From positions 124,001 through 188,000 of the forward strand of contig JBBHKE010000349.1 in assembly GCA_037447655.1 (NCBI GenBank): DNA of 64,000 bases, written 5' to 3'. Both the position numbers and the translations under genes were made by a program. This stretch comes from Zygnema cylindricum. Lineage: Eukaryota > Streptophyta > Zygnematophyceae > Zygnematales > Zygnemataceae. The notes beneath the pieces are model-generated. The model was not told where the DNA came from. It did not search any database and saw only the letters and a program-made list of their open reading frames with translations. Below are positions 52,437-62,381 of the stretch, in pieces; the first letter of the stretch is position 1; each line of letters begins with the position of its first letter.

Positions 52437-53470
52437 TCATGGCTTCCCTCTCCCTTCTAACTTCCATTTAGTCTTATTGGAATCCAAACTGTAGACTTGA
52501 CTTCCGAACACTCTCAAACTAGACAAATCAGGCTTTCTTCCTTTCCACCTCTCATACGGAGTTTCCTCTTTATTTGCTGAAGTTAGGACTCTATTTTTGA
52601 TGAAATTAGCATAGTTCATAGACTCCGCCCAAAACTGCAACCCTATCCTCTTATCAGTTAACATACATCTGGACATATCTCCTAAAGTTCTATTCACTCT
52701 TTCTGCTACTCCATTTTGTTCCTGATTATAGGGATCAGTTTTCTCATGATGAATTCCTTCTTCTTTAAGATATTCTTCAAATCTCCTTGAGGTGTATTCT
52801 TTCCCATTATCACTTCTTATCTCTTTTATTGAGGTTTCGTGTAGTTTTTCACACCATACTTTATACTCTTTGAAACATCTTAATACCTCTGACTTATGTC
52901 TTAGAAAGTATACCTTCGTGTATCTAGACCAATCATCTGTGATGGTTAACATCCATCTCTTCCCGCCATGTGAAGCATACCTAGCAGGTCCCCAAACATC
53001 AGTGTGAACTAGATCTAATACTTTCTCTCTCCTAAATGTGGTTGCCTTTGGAAATGGAAGTGTTTGAATCATCCCTTGGGCACATCCACTACAATCATCA
53101 AAGGTCTCATCATCCTCAAAAGTAATACCCTCCACTATCCCCTTTTTCTTCATTTTCTTTAATCTATCTAGATGCACATGCCCCAACCTTTTATGCCAAA
53201 GCATCATCTCACTTGCACACGAGTAGAGAACACTCTTTTCATTGCAAAGAAAATTTCTGAACATTCCTTGACTGCCCTTCTCAGCTATGAAATAAACCTC
53301 ATTATCAAAGCTTGCTGTGAAGATTCCTTTCCTAGTTCCTGTTTCAAACTCCTTTTCATCTAGGACAGCTGTTGAGACTAGGTTCTTCCTAAGCTGTGGA
53401 ATGTAAAGAACGTCTGAGAGTGTTACAATTGAGGCCTTTCCATCAACTAGAACCTTCAAGTCAACAGTTC
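52437..53470 (-). CDS. pol: D2 integrase with pre-integrase zinc site, cut by E1
   Basis: Open for 340 codons from the E1 junction: VLVDGKASIVTLSDVLYIPQ, LWHKRLGHVHLDRL and CSGCAQGM (zinc site), VHTDVWGPARYAS (Asp), IRSDNGKEYTS (Asp), NQEQNGVAERVNRT (Glu), FWAESMNYANFIKNRV, ERWKGRKPDLSSLRVFGSQ. D,D,E intact. Its upstream part, the protease, continues at 57660 on the far side of E1. Confidence 0.9.
53466..53470 (+). repeat. Target-site duplication of E1, left
   Basis: AGTTC directly before LTR start TGTTGATATT. The partner is 57660-57664. Removing E1 and one copy restores the D2 sequence. Confidence 0.92.
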
Positions 53471-54604
53471 TGTTGATATTTGAGTATTTTCTAGGTCTGT
53501 ATTATAATAGGAAAAATGTAGAGGCGGTCTACCTCTAACTCCCTTTACCAAGCCCCCACACTTGTTGTAGTCACTGAAGGCTAGGTAGGGTGATAGGGCC
53601 ATAGATGCCTAAAGCTTTGTAGCAGACAGTTAGCAGAAAATAGATGGGTTTACTAAAAGTGTTGACGGACCCAGGAATTGATCCTGGTACCTGCCGTCCG
53701 TCAATGTAGCCGTTAGCTTTGTCCGTTTAGTCTAGGACTAGTGCTAGGACATATAGGGTTTGATAAATATCTAAATATGTACACGTAGACGAATTCATTT
53801 AACGGCGCAAAAAGATCCTTAGTACATAGAAACAGTTTAGTGAAGTATGGTTTACGCGAAACTGATACCGCGCACTTATTTTCGACGGGTAAGAATGGAT
53901 ACCAGATTTAATCGACGGCCGTGGTGCTAGCCGAGATTCCGGAATGGCCGCCTTGGCGTTTTCTGACGCTGCCACTCCGGATGACACGTGGAAATGCGCT
54001 GGAGGATTGCGGAATCTCCAGAGCGCAAGATAACAAGTTTGGGTGTGACATTTATCACTCGTATGGTCTTGTCTTACAATTTCCGTACAGAAAGTACTCC
54101 AGCGCCTGTACTTTTGTGTACGGTACAGTCCTGTGATTGGCGCCGTACTTCAGTAGAAGGGGTTTAGAGAGGGACTAGAACTTAGAATATTTCTGGTAGG
54201 TAGATGCCTCTCCCAGAGAGCACCTTGTATAAATGGCAAACTTTGGCCAGCCATAACTATCAACTCAGTTGACCAATTTCAGTGATTTTTGTTGCTGCGG
54301 ACTCAGGGGAGTCCAGGCTACAAAAGGGTGTAGTCAGTCAGAGTTTTTTGCCTGCCTGGGTGGCTGCATTTCTAAGGGAAAGTCAAAGTGGGGGAATGTG
54401 TCCAAATCTCATATTCTAACTTTGCATTCTGTGGTGGAACTGAGCACACAGAAAGTCTTACTTCTCAGGGGTGAAGCTTTAATGAGGTTCTGATTGTCAA
54501 GGGGTCAATCATTTGGGTTTATATCAAGTTGGAGTCGGCACTATCTAGATTAGCTTCCTTAAGACCTGCGAATTCTGTGTGGCAATGGAGCCCATAGAAT
54601 TTCA
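53471..54604 (+). repeat. E1 5' LTR (1134 bp)
   Basis: TGTTGATATTTGAGTATTTT ... AATTTCA. tRNA-like module 53664-53727 (minus). Twin stem-loops TCAAC-TCA-GTTGA (54260-54272) and GGACTC-AGGG-GAGTCC (54299-54314). Lacks the 31-bp hairpin segment present in the 3' LTR. Confidence 0.92.
53664..53727 (-). other. tRNA-like module in E1 5' LTR
   Basis: Minus strand, 64 nt. Acceptor ends AACGGAC/GTCCGTC pair at six of seven; A-box-like AAAGCTAACGG follows; T-arm is perfect, CCAGG-ATCAATT-CCTGG. The copy in the 3' LTR is 56688-56751. Confidence 0.58.
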
Positions 54605-56477
54605 GGTTATGGGCCCACCATCTAGGGTGCCTATGTTCGATGGAACAGACTTCACTTATTGGGAGTTTACGATGGAGGGATTGCTTTTCGAGAAGCACTT
54701 ATGGGGAATTGTTTCGGGACAAGTGAGGTGTCCGCCATCGGGTTTTAGAGGAGCTCACTATGGAGAATCATCTGGGGCTGCCCAGAAAACCAACCGGAGT
54801 TCAAATGCAACGGAAGCTGAAGGGAAAGTCATTACCGTGGAAGGGGAAATAGGGGAGAAGGATAAAGGGACATCTATGGTGAGGGGAGCTAGGCTCTCGG
54901 CTATGGTTCCACTTGTGGGGGTTATAACTGAACCAAAAAGTGAAAAAAATGATAGGAAAATTTGGGAATATAAAAACACTATAGCAAAACATCTTATACT
55001 TAGATATGTGTCTAAGTCCATAGCTATCACTCTTTTAAATCTAACTAAGTCTTCGGAAATTTGGGAAACACTAATTCAGATTTAAAAGAGTGAGACTATA
55101 CAGAGGCAGTAGTTAGTAAAACAGGAAATAGACGCCTATGTTTATAAAGACGGTAGCATGATAGAGTTTTGCAATGATATTGCTGCGTTATATGTTGAGC
55201 TTGCTAGTGCGGGATATGTAGAATCTGAGGAGAGGAAGATTAATACACTAATCATAAAGCTTCCATATGAGTACGAAGACATCATTTACCGTATGCAGGG
55301 AATGGATGTCTCCTCATGGACTTGGAGCATTACCATGGGGATAATTCTTGTGAGGGAAAGCACTTTGGAGCTTCGCAGGGGAAGTGAGAGAGTGACTGCA
55401 TTTACAGCTGGTGGTGACTGGCGGAAGCGTGATGTGAGGAACGGCGGTGACGAGCGGAAGCGTGATGAGAGGAAGAAAGACAAAGGTAAAACTTATCGGA
55501 ACTTTGGTGGAAAGAGAGGGAGAGGAAAAGAAAGGGGAGCTTTGAAACAAGGGGTTTGCTTCGCTTGTAGGAAACTGGGTCACTATATGGAGGAGTGTCC
55601 TCGTTTGGAAGAACTCAGAAGTTGGAGTGTGAATGAGGAGGAAAAAGGGGAAGAGGAGAAAGAGGATGAACAAATCTTGGAGCTTCTTCACATCGGTAGA
55701 ATGGAGAAGAGAGAAAAGTACACAGAAATTCCACGAAGGCAACAGTGTGCTTTTGGAGGTATAAGAGAAGTAAAGAGAGAGGAGGTACTTGAGGATGTCG
55801 AGGAGTGTAAAGTGTATGACTTAGAAATGAGAAAGTCAGAACTAGGATCTATAAGTGAAAACGGGAAAAATAAAATTAATGAGGATAATATTATAGGTAT
55901 TTTGGAATTAGAAAACTGGTCGGAAAGGGAGACTTCAACGGATTCCGAGGAAAGGGGAGAAGTGAAACTAGAAGGGGTTTTAAAAGATAGGGGAGAAGAG
56001 GAATATTTAATGAAAGGTTTAGGGGAGGAGAAATATTTATTGGGAATAAATTTAGAAAGTGAGAGTGGAAAGAAATCCATGGAAGAGAGTGAGGAAAGTT
56101 CATGTTTTGGGGGTGATGGGTTTGACATCACTAAAGGGAGTGATGACATTTATGAAGGTGTGCCTGTAAAAGGGTTAGCCTCAGGGTGTGTGTTGCAGAT
56201 TGGAGATGGGGCTGGCTGTTTGGATTGCAAGAGGGAAACCGGTTTGTGTGTGGATGAAAAAGTGATGAGGTGGATAAAATCTTTGCTCGGATTTATGAAA
56301 AGTGGGATGTTAAATAAAATATGTGATGCAATAATTATTTCAGTTCATCTAATGCACTGTGTTAAATACGAGAGTATTTTCTTAAAGTTTTATGAAAAGA
56401 AAAGGAAAAGAAATAAAAAGAGAAAAAGGGAAAGAGAGTGCGTGTTTATTTGTGTGAGGAAGTCGAAAGGAAAATAG
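54579..56477 (+). CDS. gag: E1 Gag fused to pol remnants, one frame with two stops
   Basis: The frame starts in the LTR (MAMEPIEFQVMGPPSRVP). Capsid region: FDGTDFTYWEFTMEGLLFEK, IAKHLILRYVSKSIAI, then TAA (55083) and TAG (55110) replacing Tyr and Gln, then FCNDIAALYVELASAG and LIIKLPYEYEDII. Zinc knuckle CFACRKLGHYMEEC at 55557-55598. IPRRQQCAFGG marks the protease border, followed directly by acidic/basic sequence. EKYLLGINLE (near 56024) recalls RT AKYILGIQVE; SDDIYEGVPV ... GCVLQIGDGAGC and RWIKSLLGFMKSG recall RNase H. The tail is Lys/Arg-rich. From 55158 the frame is open for 439 codons despite several large deletions. Confidence 0.8.
54605..54619 (+). other. E1 primer-binding site, half-tRNA type
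   Basis: GGTTATGGGCCCACC right after the LTR, identical to A1 and A2. ATG 54609 is in frame with gag. Confidence 0.8.
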
Positions 56478-56483
56478 ACTAGA

Positions 56484-57659
56484 AAATAAGGGGAGTGTTG
56501 ATATTTGAGTATTTTCTAGGTCTGTATTATAATAGGAAAAATGTAGAGGCGGTCTACCTCTAACTCCCTTTACCAAGCCCCCACACTTGTTGTAGTCACT
56601 GAAGGCTGGGTAGGGTGATAGGGCCATGGTGCCTAAAGCTTTGTAGCAGACAGTTAGCAGAAAATAGATGGGTTTACTAAAAGTGTTGACGGACCCAGGA
56701 ATTGATCCTGGTACCTGTCGTTCGTCAATGTAGCTGTTAGCTTTGTCCGTTTAGTCTAGGACTAGTGCTAGGACATATAGGGTTTGATAAATATATAAAT
56801 ATGTACACGTAGACGAATTCATTTAACGGCGCAAAAAGATCCTTAGTACATAGAAACAGTTTAGTGAAGTATGGTTTACGCGAAACTGATACCGCGCATT
56901 TGTTTCGACGGCGAAACAAATACCGCGCACTTATTTTCGACGGGTAAGAATGGATACCAGATTTAATCGACGGCCGTGGTGCTAGCCGAGATTCCGGAAT
57001 GGCCGCCTTGGCGTTTTCTGACGCTGCCACTCCGGATGACACGTGGAAATGCGCTGGAGGATTGCGGAATCTCCAGAGCGCAAGATAACAAGTTTGGGTG
57101 TGACATTTATCACTCGTATGGTCTTGTCTTACAATTTCCGTACAGAAAGTACTTCAGCGCCTGTACTTTTGTGTACGGTACAGTCCTGTGATTGGCGTCG
57201 TACTTCAGTAGAAGGGGTTTAGAGAGGGACTAGAACTTAGAATATTTCTGGTAGGTAGATGCCTCTCCCAGAGAGCACCTTGTATAAATGGCAAACTTTG
57301 GCCAGCCATAACTATCAACTCAGTTGACCAATTTCAGTGATTTTTGTTGCTGCGGACTCATGGGAGTCCAAGCTACAGAGGGGTGTAGTCGGTCAGAGTT
57401 TTTTGCCTGCCTGGGTGGCTGCATTTCTAAGGGAAAGTCAAAGTGGGGGAATGTGTCCAAATCTCATATTCTAACTTTGCATTCTGTGGTGGAACTGAGC
57501 ACACAGAAAGTCTTACTTCTCAGGGGTGAAGCTTTAATGAGAATCTGATTGTCAAGGGGTCAATCATTTGGGTTTATATCAAGTTGGAGTCGGCACTATC
57601 TAGATTAGCTTCCTTAAGACCTGCGAATTCTGTGTGGCAATGGAGCCCATAGAATTTCA
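56484..57659 (+). repeat. E1 polypurine tract and 3' LTR (56496-57659, 1164 bp)
   Basis: AATAAGGGGAG then TGTTGATATTTGAG. The hairpin ATTTGTTTC-GACGGC-GAAACAAAT (56898-56921) is intact here. The tRNA-like module is 56688-56751 and the stem-loops are 57315-57327 and 57354-57369. The LTR end carries the gag ATG (57634), which here reads out into D2. Confidence 0.92.
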
Positions 57660-57664
57660 AGTTC
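57660..57664 (+). repeat. Target-site duplication of E1, right
   Basis: AGTTC, identical to 53466-53470. Confidence 0.92.
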
Positions 57665-58980
57665 CAACAAAACTTGTGGTTTCTACTCTACCATCTCCGT
57701 ACTCTATCTCAACTGTTGGGATCTTTCTCAGTTTAGTGAACCACCGCTTATCTTTGCACATATGCATTGAAGCCCCTGATTCTATGATCCACCCATCCTC
57801 GGGTGGATCCTTCTTACCTCCGAAAGCACACTTTTGTCTCAGTGGAATGTCGACATGCTTTTCAGTGTTTTTGGATTAAGAAAAAGCTCCTCAAGCTCCT
57901 ATTCTGGTTCAGTTTTTCCTTCCACTTCCTCATTATGAACTTGAGTCAAGAAAGCCTTTTTCTTTCCTCCATCCCTTAAGGTTCCTTGACCATCTTTCAG
58001 TCGAAGATCTACAAGTTTGACACAATCTGCCATATAGTGTCCGATTTGTTGCAGAAGTGACATAATCCCCCTGGAGATGTTCCTCTCCCCTGTCTATCAA
58101 ATCTCCCACCTCCTTGTCCTCTTCCACCAAAGTTTCGATAGGGATCTTTCCCTCTCTCCTCATCACGCTTCCGCCAATCAGCTCTTGCAAACAATGCTTG
58201 AACACTTGGACTCCCTCACCTAAGCTCAATGGTGCTTTCTTTCACTAAAATCAATCCCACTGTGTCATCCCAATTCCAATTGCTATCTCCCATGTCCTGC
58301 AATAGGTTAGTGATATTCTCATACTCTTCAGGTAGTTTCATCATTAATGTGTTCACTCTTTGTCTCTTGGACCATGAGTTACCTGCACTCTCTAACTCTC
58401 CAAATAATGCTCCTTAATCATTGCAATAATTATTCATACTTCCTCCTTTATAAGTATAAGCTGCAATCTTATTTTCGGCCAACAGTTGTTATTACAATGA
58501 TCCACTCTTATATTTGTTAACTAGTGATATCCAAATCTGAGTTGAAGATTTGACATGCATAAGGGGAATGGCAATGCCCTTTGCTACACTTATAAGAATT
58601 AAGAGCTTAGAAACCTTGTCTTTGTAGTTCCACTTTTCATACTCTGATCTTTCGGTCTGAACCCTTGTCGCCGTTTTTGGTGGTGCTGCTGCCGGTATCG
58701 CCTTCGGCAATGGTGTCATTTGAGTTGCAACTCCTCCCTTTTCTCCTTCCATGAAAATCTCCTCTCTTTCCTCATCTTCATCCTCGGTGATGGTGACAGC
58801 TGTTCTACATACTGTAAAGGCGGAGGTGCCAGAAAAACGTGTCCCTCCAAACCCAGGTAGAGGTGGGCATCAAATTTGTCCAGACACTATGCCCCCCATA
58901 GATGCTTCTCAAATAGTTCTCCCTCCATCATCATTTCCCAATAAAGAAAGTCTGATTCATCAAATATGGGCACCCCAGAG
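57660..58980 (-). pseudogene. gag: D2 gag and protease N-terminal part
   Basis: From 58980 down: FDESDFLYWEMMMEGELFEK, frame breaks, then 58752-58492 with YEKWNYKDKVSKLLIL and IWISLVNKYKSGSL. 58194-58009 gives DWRKRDEERGKDPYRNFGG and a damaged zinc knuckle (CHFCNKSD, His lost). The protease region near 57790 reads GWIIESGASMHMC by eye (Asp codon changed to Glu) and leads into the E1 junction. Not translatable as one protein. Confidence 0.8.
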
Positions 58981-59633
58981 GGTGGGCCCATAACCCGAAA
59001 TTATGTGGTCTCCATTTACCCACAGAATGAGCAGCCTATGTAAAGCCTCTAGGATAATATTTGCCCCTTCTACTTTCCCGCTGAATAAGCGCCGCCCAGG
59101 CACACAAATATTCTCACCACCCTCAACGTTGTGAGGACAAGACTCCCTTGAGTTAAACGCAAAAAGAATCAATGAATTTACTCCCCTGAGCAGTAAGTTA
59201 TGGTTGGTCAAAGATGACCTTTATAGTTACAAGCTCTCTTAGAGAGAGAGGTACCTAAATATTACTAAATCTCGGTCTGCCTACTCACGACTACCTACTT
59301 CAAAACCCTAGTCCAATAGGAACACTATAATGTAGAAGGAGGTACAATGGGCGATGTACTTATTGTACGACCATTGTACGACAAGGTCTACAAGGTGACA
59401 CCTGTCAAATCAGAAGCCATGGTTCCTCCTCCCATCTTTCCGGTATCAAATAATGTGGCGCCACGTGGCACCGCGTGACGCTAACTCCGTATGCCGCCAA
59501 AAAGCCCACTTCGCATGGAGGCTATAATGTCGGTCGTCCGATCAAAACATATTTTACACGGTTCAGATTCGCGTACATGCAGAAATTGCTCCTTTTGATT
59601 AGTCTGTTGTTAATTAGCTATTTCGTTAATGTT
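58981..59633 (-). repeat. D2 primer-binding site (58981-58995) and 5' LTR fragment
   Basis: The primer site reads GGTTATGGGCCCACC on the minus strand. The LTR fragment runs from 58996 for 638 bp and stops at 59633, before the part holding the tRNA-like module. The first stem-loop keeps pairing through a G-T (TGCTC/GAGTA). Confidence 0.82.
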
Positions 59634-61478
59634 GAGGGAGAAAAAGAAAAATATGCAGATCTACCAAAAGAGAAGGAGGAAAGGACAACATCCGAGGCAA
59701 CGCCACAATACGAAGTGGAAACCGATGAGGAACTTGATGAGACAGTGGAATTTGAAGATAGGGGAGCTGAAAATCTCCCTAAACAAACCCAAGGATGCCT
59801 TCCATACCGACGTCCGATTTTGAAGGGGGAAGAAGAAGTGGTAAAACGACTTCAAGAAAGACAAGAAAATATCCAACTCACAAAGATGTCTCACCTAAAT
59901 GAACCTTAGACATACTTAGAGGCCATAAACACTCCAGAAAGAAGCCGGTGGATCACAACTATAAATGAAGATATGGCCTCTATCATGGAAGCCAATACAT
60001 GGGAGTTGTTAGATTGTCCATCGGACCGAAAACCGATCGGATGTAAGTGGGTTTTTAAACTTAAACTAAACCCCGAAAATACCATTGAGAGGTACAAAGC
60101 AAGGTTAGTTGCAAAAGGATATACTCAGAAAGAGGGGATAGACTACGAAGAAACCTTTGCACCTGTAGTCAAATTTCCTTCTGTTAGAATCGTTTTAAGT
60201 ATAGCTGCAGCGGAGGATATGGAAATCCACCAGATAGATATTAAAACGGCCATTTTGCACGGAGAGTTGGAAGAATAAATTTACATGAGGCAACCGGAAG
60301 GATTTGTGAAAAGTGGGGAAGTAAACTGCTAAAATCACTCTATGGGCTTAAGCAAGCCCCGCGACAATGGAATATAAAGCTCGGCGATTTTTTTTCCGGT
60401 TTGGGGTATATCAGAATTAGTTCAGATCACTCCATATATTTATTTGAGGATGAGGATGGAGTGATATTTATTGCAATTTATTTGGAAGAGTTGTTGGTCT
60501 TAAGCAAGTCTTTAGATAAAATTAACAAACTAAAACGGGATCTTAGAAGTCACTTTGACATGAAAGATCTTGGCGAAGCAAAGTACATTTTGGGAATTCA
60601 AATGGAGAGAGATAGAAGGAATAGGATTATAAGACTCACTCAGAAAGAAGCAATTGCTAAAAAAAATTCAAATGGAAAAAGCAAACGGATGTACTACTCC
60701 CATGGATTTGAAGAAAGTGTGTGAGGGGAGTGAAGAGGGAGGAATATTGATCATTAATGATGAGATGGATGAGATAGAAAGAAAATTTATAGAAAATATC
60801 CCTTATCGATAGATTGTAGGCACTTGAATTTATTTTATCAACTGTACCCGTTTGGATATAGCTGTAGTTGTAGGTGTCCTTAGTAGGAGTCTAAATGAAC
60901 CAAAAAAAAGAGACTAGGAGGCTGCCAAAAGGGTAATGAGGTATCTGGTGGAGACAAGGGAATTGTGGTTGCATTTGGGAGGGGAGCACACTGACATCAC
61001 AACCTCGAGTGATGCTAGTTATGGAGATGTGCCTTTAAGGCGGTGTACGACTGGATATGTGTTGCAAATTGGATCTGGTGCATGTTGTTGGAGTAGCAAG
61101 CAACAGAAAGTAGTTGCTCATTCCACAATGGAGGCTTAATACATGGTTTCATTTGCTGCCACCAAAGAATTAATGTGGGTGAAATCTCTTCTTGAATAAC
61201 TTGGCTTCATGAAAACAAGAACTCAGAATGTTTTTTATGATAATTAAGCTACTATCTCTATTGCTGCTAATGCGAAACATCACTTCAAAGCTAAGCATAT
61301 GGATATTAAACTAAGCTTTGTCAGAGAGAAGGTTGAAATAAAATCATTAAACTGGTTCATAAAACTGATAAGGAAATGATTGCAGACATGATGACAAAAC
61401 CAGTACCTTCCCCTAAGTTGATTTATTGTAGAGATAATTGTGGATTAAAATTGAAAAGTGTCTAAGAATTAAGGGGAG
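59634..61478 (+). mobile_element. pol: D3: 5'-truncated copia D body
   Basis: Starts in the acidic linker after integrase (EGEKEKYADLPKEKEERTTS), then CKWVFKLKLNPENTIERYKA, IDIKTAILHGELEE followed by a stop, deletion around 60320, and FIAIYLEELLVLSKS where the RT motif YVDD has become YLEE. RNase H is broken: SSDASYGDVP, CCWSSKQQKVVAHSTMEA then stops. The 3' end runs to a purine tract aattaaggggag before the LTR at 61479. Clearly dead. Confidence 0.88.
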
Positions 61479-62381
61479 TGTTGAAAAGAGGAAATTAATA
61501 GTTCACTTCTATGTTTTAGTTAGAATGTTAAGAGAGAGAAAGAGAGAACCATAGGCACGCCATGGCTGCAGCGTCATTTAGAACGAGGTAGAATGAAATA
61601 GAAGGTGTTTTACTATTTGTAGCAAAATACTGCCTCTAGCCGGATTTGAACCGGGGTCTACGGACTATTTTTTAGACCTAAGCCTTATCCATTAAGGTAC
61701 TAGCAAAACGATACACGTATTAGGTTTCACGCATGTTTATTTATTTATTTAACGGACTAATTTGCAACAGACTAACGAAAACACGCATTTATTAATTCAT
61801 GCATGGAAGCGAATCAAAGCCGTATAAATACAAATGATCGGACCACCACAATGCCAGCCGCCACCCGCATTAAACTTTCGACGGCCTTTGGGGATAGCGT
61901 CACGCAACGCCACATGGCACCATACTATTGGATACCGGAGAAGATGGGAGGAGGAACCATGGCTCGCGTTTAAACAGACGTGACTTTGAAAGCCATGTCG
62001 TACAATGGTCGTACAATATGTACATGGCTTAGTGTACCTTCTTGTACTACATAGTATTTCTATTGGACTAGGGTTTAGTAGTAGGCAGTCGTAAGTAGGC
62101 AGACCAGAACTTAGTGAAATTTAGGTTACTCTCTCTAAGAGAGCTTGTAGCTATAATGGTCATGTTTGACGAACCATAACTTACTGCTAGAGGGAGCAAA
62201 TTTGGTGATTCTTTTTGCGTTTGACTCAGGGGAGTCTTGTCCTCACAGGGGTGAGAGTGGTCAGAATATTTGTGTGCCTGGGCGGCGCTTATTCAGCGGG
62301 AAAGTAGAAGGGGCAAATATTATCCTAGAGGCTTTACATAGGCTGCTCATTCTGTGGGTCAATGGAGACCACAGAATTTCA
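61479..62381 (+). repeat. D LTR shared by D3 (3') and D4 (5'), 903 bp
   Basis: TGTTGAAAAGAGGAAATTAA ... GAATTTCA. Upstream is the polypurine tract of D3, downstream the primer site of D4. tRNA-like module 61631-61699 (minus). Stem-loops TGCT-AGAGGG-AGCA (62185-62198) and GACTC-AGGG-GAGTC (62223-62236). Confidence 0.9.
61631..61699 (-). other. tRNA-like module in shared D3/D4 LTR
   Basis: Same 69-nt layout as 44150-44218. The acceptor is weakened by a C-to-T change on one arm (TACCTTA against AGAGGCA). T-arm CCGG-TTCAAAT-CCGG intact. Confidence 0.55.

Larger units (their letters stand above)
53471..57659 (+). mobile_element. E1: compact non-autonomous copia element with gag and a collapsed pol
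   Basis: 5' LTR 53471-54604, primer site, one long frame, polypurine tract, 3' LTR 56496-57659, perfect 5-bp target duplication. The internal region is 1891 bp against 4352 bp in A1. It keeps gag and scraps of protease border, RT end and RNase H, but no protease active site, integrase core or RT catalytic motif. LTRs are very similar (a 31-bp deletion and few substitutions), so insertion is young. It must have moved with proteins from a helper, presumably an A/D-type element. Confidence 0.9.
49984..59633 (-). mobile_element. Ty1/copia D2, minus strand, split by E1, both LTRs incomplete
   Basis: Parts: 3' LTR fragment 49984-50372, pol 50386-53470, E1 insertion 53471-57659, rest of protease and gag 57660-58980, primer site 58981-58995, 5' LTR fragment 58996-59633. 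The D2 sequence joins exactly across E1 after removing one AGTTC. It is adjacent tail to tail with D1 at 49983 and meets D3 at 59634. Confidence 0.9.

Noticed and set aside
55688-56149. 153-aa minus-strand ORF antisense to E1
   Set aside because: Ser/Leu/Pro-rich mirror of the Glu/Lys-rich E1 frame; no independent features.
53471-57659. E1 as a mere solo-LTR pair with random filler
   Set aside because: It has a primer site, polypurine tract, full gag with zinc knuckle and a target duplication, so it is a real transposed unit.
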